DNA of 39,998 nucleotides, taken from NCBI GenBank assembly GCA_902774215.1, contig CACYHU010000059.1, forward strand, positions 1 through 39,998, given 5' to 3'. The stretch's first letter is position 1. Each line of letters starts with the position of its first letter. This DNA comes from an uncultured Chloroflexota bacterium (GTDB taxonomy: Bacteria > Chloroflexota > Anaerolineae > Anaerolineales > Anaerolineaceae). The notes below the pieces were generated by a model. The model searched no databases, was not told the origin of the DNA, and saw nothing but the letters and a program-made list of their open reading frames with translations. Shown here one piece after another: positions 24,326-32,329 of the stretch. Made by a program: the position numbers and the translations under genes.

Positions 24326-24973
24326 CTATTTATAATAATCCAGTGCTTTTTCGATCCTGCCCATACCGAATTCCACCGCATAATTCGCCACGAAATAAAA
24401 TACACCGGCGATTACAAAAGGCATGAAAGAGGTCTGCGATGCGGAAATCTGTTTGGCAAGGGAGAACACTTCCTGATATGCCAGTGTAAAAGCGAGGGAA
24501 GTATCCTTCACCAGCGTGATTACCTCATTGGTCACTGAAGGCATGATTCGTTTGATGACCTGCGGCAGGATGATTCGCATGAAAGTCTGTGCTTTGGTAT
24601 ACCCCAGCACCTCAGCTGCTTCGTATTGTCCCACAGGAATGGATTCGATCCCGCCGCGGTATATTTCCGCGAAATATGCCGCATAATTCAGGACAAAACC
24701 CACCAACAGCGCCGGGAAACGCCAGCCGCGAATCGACCAGCCGAACAGATAATATGGCCCGAAGTACCATGCCAGCAGCTGCAGCATCAGCGGGGTTCCG
24801 CGCATTACGGAAATAAAACCGCGGGTCAGCATCTGCACAATTTTCAATCTTGATTTCCGAAGCAGCGCTACGAGCATACCAAGCGGCAGGGAAAGGAGCA
24901 GCGTAAGGGCGAACAGCCCGCAAGTCCGCAGCATACCGGCGCTCATTGTTGAAAGCATTTTGGAAAAGGTCAT
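24326..24973 (-). CDS. Polar amino-acid ABC transporter permease
   Basis: The start at 24973 (MTFSKMLSTMSAG) is chosen for AGGA just upstream; the frame is open to 25015. The 215-residue protein is of normal length and has five or so membrane helices. The EAA coupling motif is in QYEAAEVLGYTKAQTFMRIILPQ, preceded by the family's VMRGTPLMLQL segment. It should form a homodimeric channel served by the adjacent ATPase and binding protein. Confidence 0.93.
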   Translation of the reverse strand: MTFSKMLSTMSAGMLRTCGLFALTLLLSLPLGMLVALLRKSRLKIVQMLTRGFISVMRGTPLMLQLLAWYFGPYYLFGWSIRGWRFPALLVGFVLNYAAYFAEIYRGGIESIPVGQYEAAEVLGYTKAQTFMRIILPQVIKRIMPSVTNEVITLVKDTSLAFTLAYQEVFSLAKQISASQTSFMPFVIAGVFYFVANYAVEFGMGRIEKALDYYK

Positions 24974-25016
24974 TGATCCTACTCTCTTGATTTGAAACGA
25001 TAGTGTAACCACCATA

Positions 25017-25044
25017 CACGCCGGATGTATTACAACCCGGCGTG
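25017..25044 (-). promoter_or_regulatory. Intercistronic stem-loop between binding-protein and permease genes
   Basis: CACGCCGG (25017-25024) pairs perfectly with CCGGCGTG (25037-25044). Such stems after a binding-protein gene commonly stabilise its mRNA or partly terminate, giving more binding protein than membrane components. The second amino-acid operon has an equivalent stem at 32284-32312. Confidence 0.6.
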
Positions 25045-25095
25045 CAGCTAATTCAGAATATTACTTTATCTTTTTCAGAAAATAAAAGCGATACA

Positions 25096-25875
25096 TTATT
25101 TCCCAAGGCAGAGAAAATCATAGATTTCCGGATACTTCTGACCGATTTTGTCATAAGTACCATCTTCAACCAGTGCTTCAAGAGCAGCGTTCACCTTGTC
25201 GCGAAGCTCGACATCGTCCTTGCGGAAACCGATGCCATACTGTTCAGAACCGAGAACTTCGTCGAGGAATTTGTAATCGTCCTCTCCGCTCATCAGGAAA
25301 TTGCCGCTGGTTACGTCTATAGCGAGAGCATCAACAGCACCGGCTTTGAGATCATTGAAAGCGATAGTATAGGTTTCATAAACTTCCAGTGACTTAAAAG
25401 TTTTGCAGAGATCAGCCTGTCCTTCCTCATCATTGAGCAGGTCATAAGCGGAGGTAGCGGTTTGTACACCGACGACCTTCCCGGCAAGATCATCTAATGT
25501 TTCAATGTCGGAATTCTTGTTGACCATGATCATCTGGGTATTGTCGGAATAGGGAATGCTCCACAGATAATCATCCTCACGACCATTGATGGTGAAACCG
25601 GACCAGATGCAGTCGCAGGAACCGGCGTTGAGTTCCAGATCCTTGGCATCCCAGTTGAAGGGAACTGCTTCATATTCCCAGCCATAGTAATCACAGACTG
25701 CCTGAGCCATTTCAACATCAAAACCTCCTGTCTCGCCATCATCATTAATGTAGGAATAGGGAGGATAATCAAGGTCAAAGCCATGCTTAAAGACGAAAGT
25801 TTCTTCAGCGGAAACGCTCGCGAACAGCACGACGACCATGGTAAGGGTCAGCATCATCAAAAATAATTTCTTCAT
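25096..25875 (-). CDS. Polar amino-acid ABC transporter substrate-binding protein
   Basis: The 259 residues belong to the family 3 solute-binding proteins. A signal peptide (MKKLFLMMLTLTMVVVLF, cleavage probably after SVSA) has no lipobox cysteine. The family signatures are GFDVEMAQAVCDYYG (about 46-60), the ligand-contacting segment YSDNTQMIMVN and the GIGFRKDD region near the C-terminus. AAAGGAG precedes the ATG. First gene of the operon binding protein-permease-ATPase-epimerase. The ligand is not deducible; the linked epimerase hints at a D- or modified amino acid. Confidence 0.94.
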   Translation of the reverse strand: MKKLFLMMLTLTMVVVLFASVSAEETFVFKHGFDLDYPPYSYINDDGETGGFDVEMAQAVCDYYGWEYEAVPFNWDAKDLELNAGSCDCIWSGFTINGREDDYLWSIPYSDNTQMIMVNKNSDIETLDDLAGKVVGVQTATSAYDLLNDEEGQADLCKTFKSLEVYETYTIAFNDLKAGAVDALAIDVTSGNFLMSGEDDYKFLDEVLGSEQYGIGFRKDDVELRDKVNAALEALVEDGTYDKIGQKYPEIYDFLCLGK

Positions 25876-25923
25876 GAGATTTTTCTCCTTTGTTTTTGAT
25901 ATCCTTTTTTCAGGTACTTCGTT

Positions 25924-25952
25924 AGTTTAGCACAGTAAAGCGATATTGTAAA
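25924..25952 (-). promoter_or_regulatory. Promoter of amino-acid ABC operon 1
   Basis: On the minus strand TTTACA (25947-25952), a 17-bp spacer and TAAACT (25924-25929), about 50 nt before the binding-protein start. The -35 box lies inside the arm of a perfect 19-bp inverted repeat (25945-25987). Confidence 0.6.
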
Positions 25953-25987
25953 GAACTGTCATGGATTTCATGACAGTTCTTTACAAT
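25945..25987. promoter_or_regulatory. Perfect 19-bp inverted repeat overlapping the -35 box of ABC operon 1
   Basis: ATTGTAAAGAACTGTCATG (25945-25963), loop GATTT, then its exact complement (25969-25987). On the minus strand it also follows the stop of the upstream lipocalin-like gene by 33 nt and the stem ends in TTCTTTAC, so it can be read as that gene's terminator. It may serve both purposes, or be a repressor operator. Confidence 0.75.
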
Positions 25988-26020
25988 TCAATATGGAATA
26001 TCCGGTTCAGACGGAATTAT

Positions 26021-26818
26021 TTACATGGGTGCCGGGCGGAAATAAACAAAGTCCAGGTTTGAATATAAACCTTCTAAATTTTCATCCTTCCAATAACGAT
26101 GAAGTTCATTTAATTCTTCGTCATAAAACAGTTCCATTTCATAGCCATCAACATCAAACAGATAGCTTTCACCGTTTTGTGACCATTTTCCGTCCGAATC
26201 TTCTACCGGGAATAATTCATTTTCCGCACCGACAGTAACAGAAGCGCTCCAGTCATCATTCAGATAATACAGATTATTTTTCTCCGCATACAATGATGCG
26301 GCGTTTTCCGGATCCATAATGACCGGATCCTGTCCATCTGCGAGAGAGACGACCTGCTTCAGCATCCACATTCCTGCCGGGACACGTTTATAAACAAAAT
26401 CCAGATCATGGTACATTGCGTCATCTGCCGGGTCGGCCCAATAACGATGCAGTTCACCATTCTCTCTGTCAAAAGACCAGACAGCTTCTTCACCGTTATC
26501 ATAATGAAGATCGTACTCGTCTTCCTTTTCTTCCCAGCTGCCAAGCATGGTATGGGAGTCACCGCCGCCGTTTATTCTGGCAGTAAAAACATTGTTGTCA
26601 CTGACAAAGGTATAGATATTGTCTTTTTCCGCGTAGACAGAACCGGCATTTTCCGGATCAAGCTCGACAGGGGCATCACCTGACGCATTTTCATATACAC
26701 GGTCCAGTTTCCATGATCCGAGTATCTTATGGACATCATACTCATCAGCAAAAACCGGCAGAACAACAGCAGCCGCAACGACAAACATCAAAATTATTAC
26801 AGAAAATTTCCGGTACAT
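26021..26818 (-). CDS. Secreted protein with two tandem lipocalin-like repeats
   Basis: The 265 residues start with a signal peptide ending VVLPVFA before DEYD. The mature part is a clear internal duplication: repeat 1 (about 33-140) and repeat 2 (about 142-262) share G.W.L, D.P...DPENA.S.YAEK.N.Y, a W.....Y strand, NELHRYW and a closing LDFVY. This is the pattern of small lipocalin-like barrels used as secreted domains in Clostridia. I do not know a ligand. GGAGG precedes the ATG. The next gene region, divergent, encodes a protein of the same general type. Confidence 0.78.
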   Translation of the reverse strand: MYRKFSVIILMFVVAAAVVLPVFADEYDVHKILGSWKLDRVYENASGDAPVELDPENAGSVYAEKDNIYTFVSDNNVFTARINGGGDSHTMLGSWEEKEDEYDLHYDNGEEAVWSFDRENGELHRYWADPADDAMYHDLDFVYKRVPAGMWMLKQVVSLADGQDPVIMDPENAASLYAEKNNLYYLNDDWSASVTVGAENELFPVEDSDGKWSQNGESYLFDVDGYEMELFYDEELNELHRYWKDENLEGLYSNLDFVYFRPAPM

Positions 26819-27172
26819 ATTTCCTCCAAAAAACTTACCATGATTATAAAGGATTTTTCAGAACAATGCTGAACTCTGTGGAAAGTCCGGGCAAAATCAG
26901 TAAGCGGTTTATGATATCTGTCCCGAATATTCAGGTGAGAAAAGCATATCATTTTTACGTTTTCAACATAGCTTTTGTTTCATTTTTCTGACAAACCGGT
27001 TTAAAATAATAAATAACATCATCAGGTAATAATCATCGAAAGATTTTTATTATAATTTCGAACATTGGGTAAAAAGATCCGGCAGGCAATGATCACCTCT
27101 ATCCGGATCCGGTTTTATCAGATATGTTTGTTATTCCAGGAAGGAGCAAAGACGACTGAATCGTCAAAAATT
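26819..27172. other. Divergent intergenic region between two lipocalin-like genes
   Basis: No gene seen. A minus-strand TATAAT (26843-26848) and a plus-strand TATAAT (27051-27056) are the likely -10 boxes of the two genes, both with weak -35 regions. Confidence 0.4.
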
Positions 27173-28270
27173 ATGAAAAAATTATCTGTTCTTTTTGCTG
27201 TAATGGCACTTGCCATGTTCGCTTTTGTTTTCTCCGCATCAGCTCAGGAAGCTGAACTTCCTGCTATCGATAAATAGGCTGCTGAACCTTACCTCGGTAC
27301 CTGGTATATTGAAAAAATGTGCTTTGGTGCAGATTGCGTGAACCTTTCCGGTATGGGCAGCACATCCACAATAACTTTCAATTCCGATAATACCCTTCAG
27401 ATAGCCAGTGAAGAAAAAACCGATACCTATCCCTGGTTCATGGAAGACGGTGCCGCATTCATGGTTGAAACCATTGACGGCAATACCCGGAATTTTCCTA
27501 TAACCCTTGATGAAAATGGATGCCTGATCCTTGGACAGGATGACGTATTCATTCATTACGTTCATGAAATCGCTCCGGTTCCCGGTTCTGGTGCACTTAA
27601 AGAAGATGCTGTTTTCGAAGACTTTGCAGGGGAGTGGGTTCTGAACGGTATGTTATTTGAAAAAGAATCTATTCCTGCGTCGCTGATTGGTGTAAGCGGT
27701 ACGCTGATCGTTAAAGAAGAAGCTCTTTCCCTTGCTATGATGGATGAAAAGGCTGAAGAAGAAATCCCGTATGAGCTTAAAGACGAGAAACTCTATGCTG
27801 TCAGTTCCGAGACCGATAAAGATGGAAAAACCGTTGAAAAAACTGTGGTATTTGAATATCATGCCGACAATTCTGTCCTTATGTCTGTGGAAGGCGAAGA
27901 AGGATATATGGTCTTTGTTCGTGAAGCGAATGCGTCTGCCGGAATTTCTGTCTTCGAAGGTATCAGCGACTTTATTTCATTAGATACCGCGGAAAATACT
28001 GAAAGCCCCGCCAACAATAGTCAGGAGGAGAAAATTGACCTGGAGGCGATCGAGAATAAAGTGAAGGAACTGCTGGAAAATCCTGAGGTGCAAAATTTTG
28101 TCGATGGTCTTAAAGATGAAAACGGAGAGCTCAGCCTTGAAAGTGTTGTGAACGGGCTCGGTGGAATGTTTAACACTGCAGATGAGAACGGCAATAATTC
28201 TCTCAACCTCGACACACTCTTCCAGGACCTTGGCGGACTTTTTGCAGATCCCGCAAAATCAGGTAATTAG
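27173..28270 (+). pseudogene. Secreted lipocalin-like repeat protein interrupted by an in-frame TAG
   Basis: The ATG at 27173 opens a signal peptide (MKKLSVLFAVMALAMFAFVF, cleavage near SASA) followed by ten residues and a TAG at 27275-27277 (codon 35). The same frame continues without any further stop for 330 codons: AAEPYLGTWYIEK and then two lipocalin-like domains (LGTWYI near 42; FAGEWVLNG near 150), plus an acidic, Asn-rich C-terminal region (about 280-365). The domain cannot start by itself with a signal peptide, and the first internal ATG (27317) has no ribosome binding site. A single substitution (for example GAG or CAG to TAG) explains it; read-through or sequencing error are alternatives. 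AAGGAG lies unusually far upstream, with a small hairpin between. Confidence 0.75.
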
Positions 28271-28286
28271 AGAATCAATGATTAAC

Positions 28287-28472
28287 ATAAAAAGTGATCA
28301 CCGCTTTTTGCGGGTGAGTCAGAAAAAGCGCTCTGAAACACAGCGGGGGTATGGGGGCCGCAGGCCCCCGGAAATCAGGTGCGGGCTGCGGCTTTCGCAA
28401 ACACACGAACTTTCGATCCCGCGCCTTGCGAAGCATACCCTCCGGAAAGCAGAGTGAGCTCTTATAATAGAA
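28287..28472 (+). repeat. 180-nt structured repeat, family C, copy 3
   Basis: It starts 16 nt after the stop of the lipocalin-like gene and ends at a strong terminator. Stems: GGGTATG (28347-28353) with CATACCC (28434-28440), inner hairpin GGGGGCCGCAGGCCCCC, and GCTTTCGCAA (28391-28400) with TTGCGAAGC (28426-28434). Same orientation as the other two copies. Confidence 0.88.
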
Positions 28473-28509
28473 AACAGGGGAATCCTTCAGGATTATCCCC
28501 TGTTTTTTT
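28473..28509 (+). terminator. Bidirectional Rho-independent terminator
   Basis: AACAGGGGAATCC (28473-28485), loop TTCA, then GGATTATCCCCTGTT (28490-28504) with one bulged A, followed by TTTTTT. A-rich sequence on the left gives T's for the minus strand, so it can also end the convergent upp transcript. Confidence 0.9.
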
Positions 28510-28555
28510 ATATAAATACATAAGCCCCATTTATAATGAAGCGGTTCGTTCCAAT

Positions 28556-29191
28556 TTATAAAAGATCAACAGTGCCGAATTGTCTGTCTCCGGCGTCGCC
28601 AAGTCCCGGAAGAATATAGCCATTGTCATTCAGTTTTCGGTCAATAGCTGCCAAATGAATATCAATATCAGGATGTGCTGCGTGCAGCGCGCTGATCCCC
28701 TCCGGAGCACCGATGAGCCCGACGAACTTGATATTTGTTGCACCCCATCCTTTCAGAATATTTGCCACCGCTATAGCGGAGCCGCCTGTTGCAAGCATTG
28801 GATCAAGAATCAGACAGCGGTCAACGGTTTTGTAACAGGCTAACTTATTGTAATATTCCACAGGTTCCAGTGTATCTTCATTGCGGTATAAGCCGATATG
28901 CAAAACAACTGCTGTCGGGATCAGATTCCAAACACCATCAACCATCCCAAGTCCGGCACGTAAAATCGGGACCAAAGCAATTTTCTCATGGATCTTATTC
29001 GTCCTCATCGTCATCAAAGGCGTCTCAATTTCCTTGGTGGCAAGAGGAAAGTCCCGTGTAGCTTCATAACAAAGCAGCGTACCCAGTTCATTCACCAGAG
29101 CACGAAACTCTTTTGGCTGTGTATCTTTTTCGCGTAACAAAGATAATTTGTGTTGGATCAACGGATGGTTTGAAATAAAAATGTTCGGCAT
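28556..29191 (-). CDS. upp: Uracil phosphoribosyltransferase
   Basis: The start at 29191 (MPNIFISNHPLIQHKLSLLR) is supported by TGGAGG and by the family's usual N-terminus; the frame is open to 29218. The 211-residue length is typical. The PRPP-binding loop reads LILDPMLATGGSAIAVANIL, and the C-terminal uracil-binding stretch ends DAGDRQFGT. It converts uracil and PRPP to UMP in pyrimidine salvage. It is separated from the upstream amidohydrolase gene by a terminator, so it has its own promoter in the 45-nt gap. Confidence 0.97.
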   Translation of the reverse strand: MPNIFISNHPLIQHKLSLLREKDTQPKEFRALVNELGTLLCYEATRDFPLATKEIETPLMTMRTNKIHEKIALVPILRAGLGMVDGVWNLIPTAVVLHIGLYRNEDTLEPVEYYNKLACYKTVDRCLILDPMLATGGSAIAVANILKGWGATNIKFVGLIGAPEGISALHAAHPDIDIHLAAIDRKLNDNGYILPGLGDAGDRQFGTVDLL

Positions 29192-29237
29192 GATTCCTCC
29201 AGTTTTCAGAATTACCATTCTTATAGAATTTTACCAT

Positions 29238-29275
29238 AATATAAAACTGCCCGGAAGTGAAATTTTTCCGGGCAG
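29238..29275 (-). terminator. Terminator of amino-acid ABC operon 2
   Basis: On the minus strand CTGCCCGGAA (29266-29275 in complement) pairs perfectly with TTCCGGGCAG (complement of 29247-29256), followed by TTTTATATT. It lies 30 nt after the amidohydrolase stop. Confidence 0.9.
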
Positions 29276-29305
29276 ATGAGAGAAAAAACTGTTACTAATC
29301 GTCGC

Positions 29306-30748
29306 CTAATAAGTTTCGATAGGCGGCTGGATGTAATCCGGCAGAGGACAGACATATTTTCCGCCGTTTTTCTTGAGCAGTTCCGCTTTTGCTTTTTGGA
29401 TAAGCTCCGGCTGTTCGATGGTGCGGATAGCTGCAAGGGTAAGGACTTCTGCAGCACGGATCATTCCTTTGAACCCGATAGGAGAGCAGGAAAACGCGGT
29501 ATTCTGCCAGGTGTGTCCTACATTCCCCAGACAGGCTGTAGCCACATTCAATTCAACTGTAGGTGTTGCATAGCCGACATCACCGACATCTGTAGAACCG
29601 GAATTGTAACGATTATCCTTCGGATCAAAAGGATGGACCGTCGTATCAAGCGGTCTCCGCATGAGCTTTTCAACATCTTCATCTTCAAAAATTTCCGCGA
29701 TATCTTCATAGACCGTCAATTGTGTCTGCTTGGGATAACTGCGAAGCATCTGGGATGCCAGATTATAATCTTCTTCTGTCCATTCAGGCGCACCGAACTC
29801 CTGCAGACATTCATCCATCACTGCCGCCAGTGTTTTATTCGGAGTGTAATCCGAAAATGCCATAGCGATCTCGTATTTCATCTTCGTTCCGGTCATCAGA
29901 GCCGCACCTTTGGCAATATCGGTCACGCGGGTAAAGAGCTCCTTCATCTGTTTTACCTTCGGGGCACGCACCTCATATTTGATCACAGCGTGAGCCGGAA
30001 CAACGTTAGGTGCTGTACCGCCGGCATCGGAATATGCATAATGGACACGGGCTTCATCGATCATATGTTCCCGCAGGTAGTTGACTCCCACGTTCATCAG
30101 TTCGCATGCATCCAGAGCGGAACGGCCCAGATGCGGCGCACCGCCCGCATGTGAGGCGATTCCGTCAAAAATGAAATTTGCCCCCATGATCGCAACACTG
30201 CCGTGAGAAGAGACCCTGTTCAGGTAGGCAGGATGCCAGGTATAGGCAAAATCCACATTATCGAAATATCCGGCACGGGCAATAAACTGCTTGGATCCGG
30301 CACCTTCTTCTGCCGGGCAGCCAAACAGGATCACGGTTCCATCCAGATTATTTTTTACCAGATAATCCTTCGTGGCAACCGCTGCCAGCCAGGCTCCGGA
30401 ACCGAGCAGGTTATGTCCGCAGCCATGTCCGGATCCTCCTGCTTCAATGGGGCATTGCTCCGCTTTTGCCGCTTCCTGGCTGAGTCCGTCCAAAGCGTCA
30501 TATTCGGCAAGAAACCCGATCACAGGTTTACCGCTGCCGCACTTATAGGTCGCGGTAAAGGCTGTCGGAATATCAGCAATCCCAAGATCAACCGTAAACC
30601 CTTCTTTCTTTACAGCATCGACCATCGCGGCAGCAGACTGTGTCTCTTTATAAGCAAGTTCTGCAAAATTCCAGATTTGCTTGGCCAGCGTTACCGCCGT
30701 TTCTGATTTTGCGGCTACCAGATTCTTGACTTCTTCTTTTTGACTCAT
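29306..30748 (-). CDS. M20-family amidohydrolase (AbgB-like)
   Basis: The ATG at 30748 (MSQKEEVKNLV) has CGGAGTG at proper spacing; a GTG two codons earlier is the alternative. The 480-residue protein matches aminobenzoyl-glutamate hydrolase B-type M20 peptidases: metal ligands in GHGCGHNLLG (about 106-115), PAEEGAGSK (about 149-157), TWHPAY and GSTDVGDVGY, and the dimerisation domain (about 185-315) around GIASHAGGAPHLGR. These enzymes cleave N-acyl or peptide-like amino-acid amides. It is the last gene of an operon with a polar amino-acid transporter, so it probably hydrolyses the imported compound. Specificity for p-aminobenzoyl-glutamate cannot be claimed. Confidence 0.9.
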   Translation of the reverse strand: MSQKEEVKNLVAAKSETAVTLAKQIWNFAELAYKETQSAAAMVDAVKKEGFTVDLGIADIPTAFTATYKCGSGKPVIGFLAEYDALDGLSQEAAKAEQCPIEAGGSGHGCGHNLLGSGAWLAAVATKDYLVKNNLDGTVILFGCPAEEGAGSKQFIARAGYFDNVDFAYTWHPAYLNRVSSHGSVAIMGANFIFDGIASHAGGAPHLGRSALDACELMNVGVNYLREHMIDEARVHYAYSDAGGTAPNVVPAHAVIKYEVRAPKVKQMKELFTRVTDIAKGAALMTGTKMKYEIAMAFSDYTPNKTLAAVMDECLQEFGAPEWTEEDYNLASQMLRSYPKQTQLTVYEDIAEIFEDEDVEKLMRRPLDTTVHPFDPKDNRYNSGSTDVGDVGYATPTVELNVATACLGNVGHTWQNTAFSCSPIGFKGMIRAAEVLTLAAIRTIEQPELIQKAKAELLKKNGGKYVCPLPDYIQPPIETY

Positions 30749-30838
30749 AATCACTCCGTTTAATATAAGCAGTTTTTTCTGTTTTCAGATTCATCAGGAG
30801 AAAAAGCTGAAATGCTCTTTTTCTTACCTTCACTCTGA

Positions 30839-31573
30839 TCAAAGTACCTGGCTCAGGAAGCGGATCGTTTCCGGTGCATGAGGACAGGTGAAAATCGTCT
30901 CCGGATTTCCCTCCTCCGTGATTATTCCGTTGCAGATAAAAAGAACCCTGTCGGATATCTCACGGGCAAAAGCCATTTCATGCGTTACCACAAGCGTCGT
31001 CATTCCGGATTTAGCCAGGTCACGGATCACATTCAGCACTTCCTTCACCATTTCCGGGTCCAGCGCACTTGTAGGTTCGTCAAAGAGCATCACTTCAGGA
31101 TGCATTGCCAGAGCCCGAACAATCGAAAGACGCTGTTTCTGCCCTCCGGAAAGTTTGCGGGGATATTCCGCTGCTTTATCCTCAAGTCCGACCCGTTTCA
31201 GCAATGCCATCGCTTCTTCTTCAGCATCTTTCTTTGCTGTTTTTCTCTCCAGCATCGGCGCCAGCGTGATGTTTTCCAGCACCGTCATATTCGGAAAAAC
31301 ATTGAAGTTCTGGAAAACCATACCGATTTTCTGCCGGTACTTGCTGATGTCCTTCTGTTTCGTCATGATATCAGTTCCTTCGAAGAAGATCTTTCCTTCA
31401 TCAGGTATCTCAAGCAGGTTCAGACAGCGCAGAAAAGTTGACTTTCCTCCGCCGGAAGGTCCGATTATAGAGATTACTTCTCCCTTCGATACAGAAAGGT
31501 CGATTCCCTTCAGTACTTCCAGCTTTCCGAAATTTTTCTTCAGGTTTTCAGTACGGATAATTTCGTCAGTCAC
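30839..31573 (-). CDS. Polar amino-acid ABC transporter ATP-binding protein (operon 2)
   Basis: The 244 residues include Walker [10 protein letters not shown] (about 38-46), Q-loop [12 protein letters not shown], signature [16 protein letters not shown], Walker [15 protein letters not shown] and switch region [10 protein letters not shown]. It starts with GTG, with AAAGGAG 11 nt upstream, and overlaps the permease gene by 8 nt, indicating coupled translation. A paralogue of the ATPase at 23549-24307 but clearly diverged. Confidence 0.94.
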   Translation of the reverse strand: MTDEIIRTENLKKNFGKLEVLKGIDLSVSKGEVISIIGPSGGGKSTFLRCLNLLEIPDEGKIFFEGTDIMTKQKDISKYRQKIGMVFQNFNVFPNMTVLENITLAPMLERKTAKKDAEEEAMALLKRVGLEDKAAEYPRKLSGGQKQRLSIVRALAMHPEVMLFDEPTSALDPEMVKEVLNVIRDLAKSGMTTLVVTHEMAFAREISDRVLFICNGIITEEGNPETIFTCPHAPETIRFLSQVL

Positions 31574-32225
31574 TGATCGTCAATCTCCTTTCGAGTAATA
31601 CTAACAGTTTGGACAGGACAAAATTGAGGACAAAATAAATTATACCAACAATCGTCAGCGATTCCAGTGCTAAAAATGTAGCGGATTGTACGGTTCTCTG
31701 ACTGGTCATCAGCTCTCCGACAAAGAATACGGAAGCAAGCGATGTGCCCTTCACGGTTGAGATAAATTCATTGCAGAGTGCCGGCAGAATATTTTTCACA
31801 GCCTGCGGAAGGATGACCCTGGTCATCACATGCGTCTCGGTAAGGCCGATACTGCGCGCAGCTTCCCACTGTCCCTTATCCACCGCGTTGATCCCGGCAC
31901 GAATGATCTCAGAAATATAAGCCGAAGCATTCACGATCAGTGCCGTCAGGATACATTGCGTATCGGTCAGTTCAAAAGGAACCAGTTTCGGAAGGCCGAT
32001 CCAGAAAAAGTAAAGCTGGAGCAAAATCGGTGTACCGCGAAGGATCTCAATATAGATATCGGCGATCCCGCGGAGAATCTTTGATTTTCCCATATGCAGC
32101 AGGGCAACCAGCATTCCGAGCAATGTTCCGAAAAAGACCGTCAGCGCGGAGAGCCATAATGTACCGCCGAGCCCCTTCAAAAACGTCATGCTATACATAT
32201 TCCAGAGCCGAATGATTTTATCCAA
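31566..32225 (-). CDS. Polar amino-acid ABC transporter permease (operon 2)
   Basis: The 219 residues show five or so membrane helices, the segment [14 protein letters not shown] and the EAA motif [20 protein letters not shown]. The start is a TTG at 32225 preceded by AAGGAG at good spacing; the first ATG comes ten codons later and has no site. It overlaps the ATPase gene by 8 nt. Confidence 0.92.
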   Translation of the reverse strand: MDKIIRLWNMYSMTFLKGLGGTLWLSALTVFFGTLLGMLVALLHMGKSKILRGIADIYIEILRGTPILLQLYFFWIGLPKLVPFELTDTQCILTALIVNASAYISEIIRAGINAVDKGQWEAARSIGLTETHVMTRVILPQAVKNILPALCNEFISTVKGTSLASVFFVGELMTSQRTVQSATFLALESLTIVGIIYFVLNFVLSKLLVLLERRLTISD

Positions 32226-32283
32226 AACAGATCTCCTTATCGTAACTTTTTTCTGCCAGCTTTCGTTATAATGCTTCCGAACA

Positions 32284-32312
32284 GATTTCCCGGCCGCAGG
32301 AGCCGGGAAATC
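32284..32312 (-). promoter_or_regulatory. Intercistronic stem-loop between binding-protein and permease genes (operon 2)
   Basis: GATTTCCCGGC (32284-32294) pairs perfectly with GCCGGGAAATC (32302-32312) around a 7-nt loop, 18 nt after the binding-protein stop. It is the counterpart of the stem at 25017-25044 and probably raises binding-protein expression. Confidence 0.65.
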
Positions 32313-32329
32313 CGATGTTCACGCTTTGA

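Noticed and set aside
23552-24538. Plus-strand reading frame of 328 codons
   Set aside because: Shadow of the ABC ATPase and permease genes; its His- and Cys-rich composition and lack of motifs are typical of antisense frames.
29276-30154. Long plus-strand reading frame of 292 codons
   Set aside because: It lies entirely antisense to the M20 amidohydrolase gene, has no family resemblance and no ribosome binding site.
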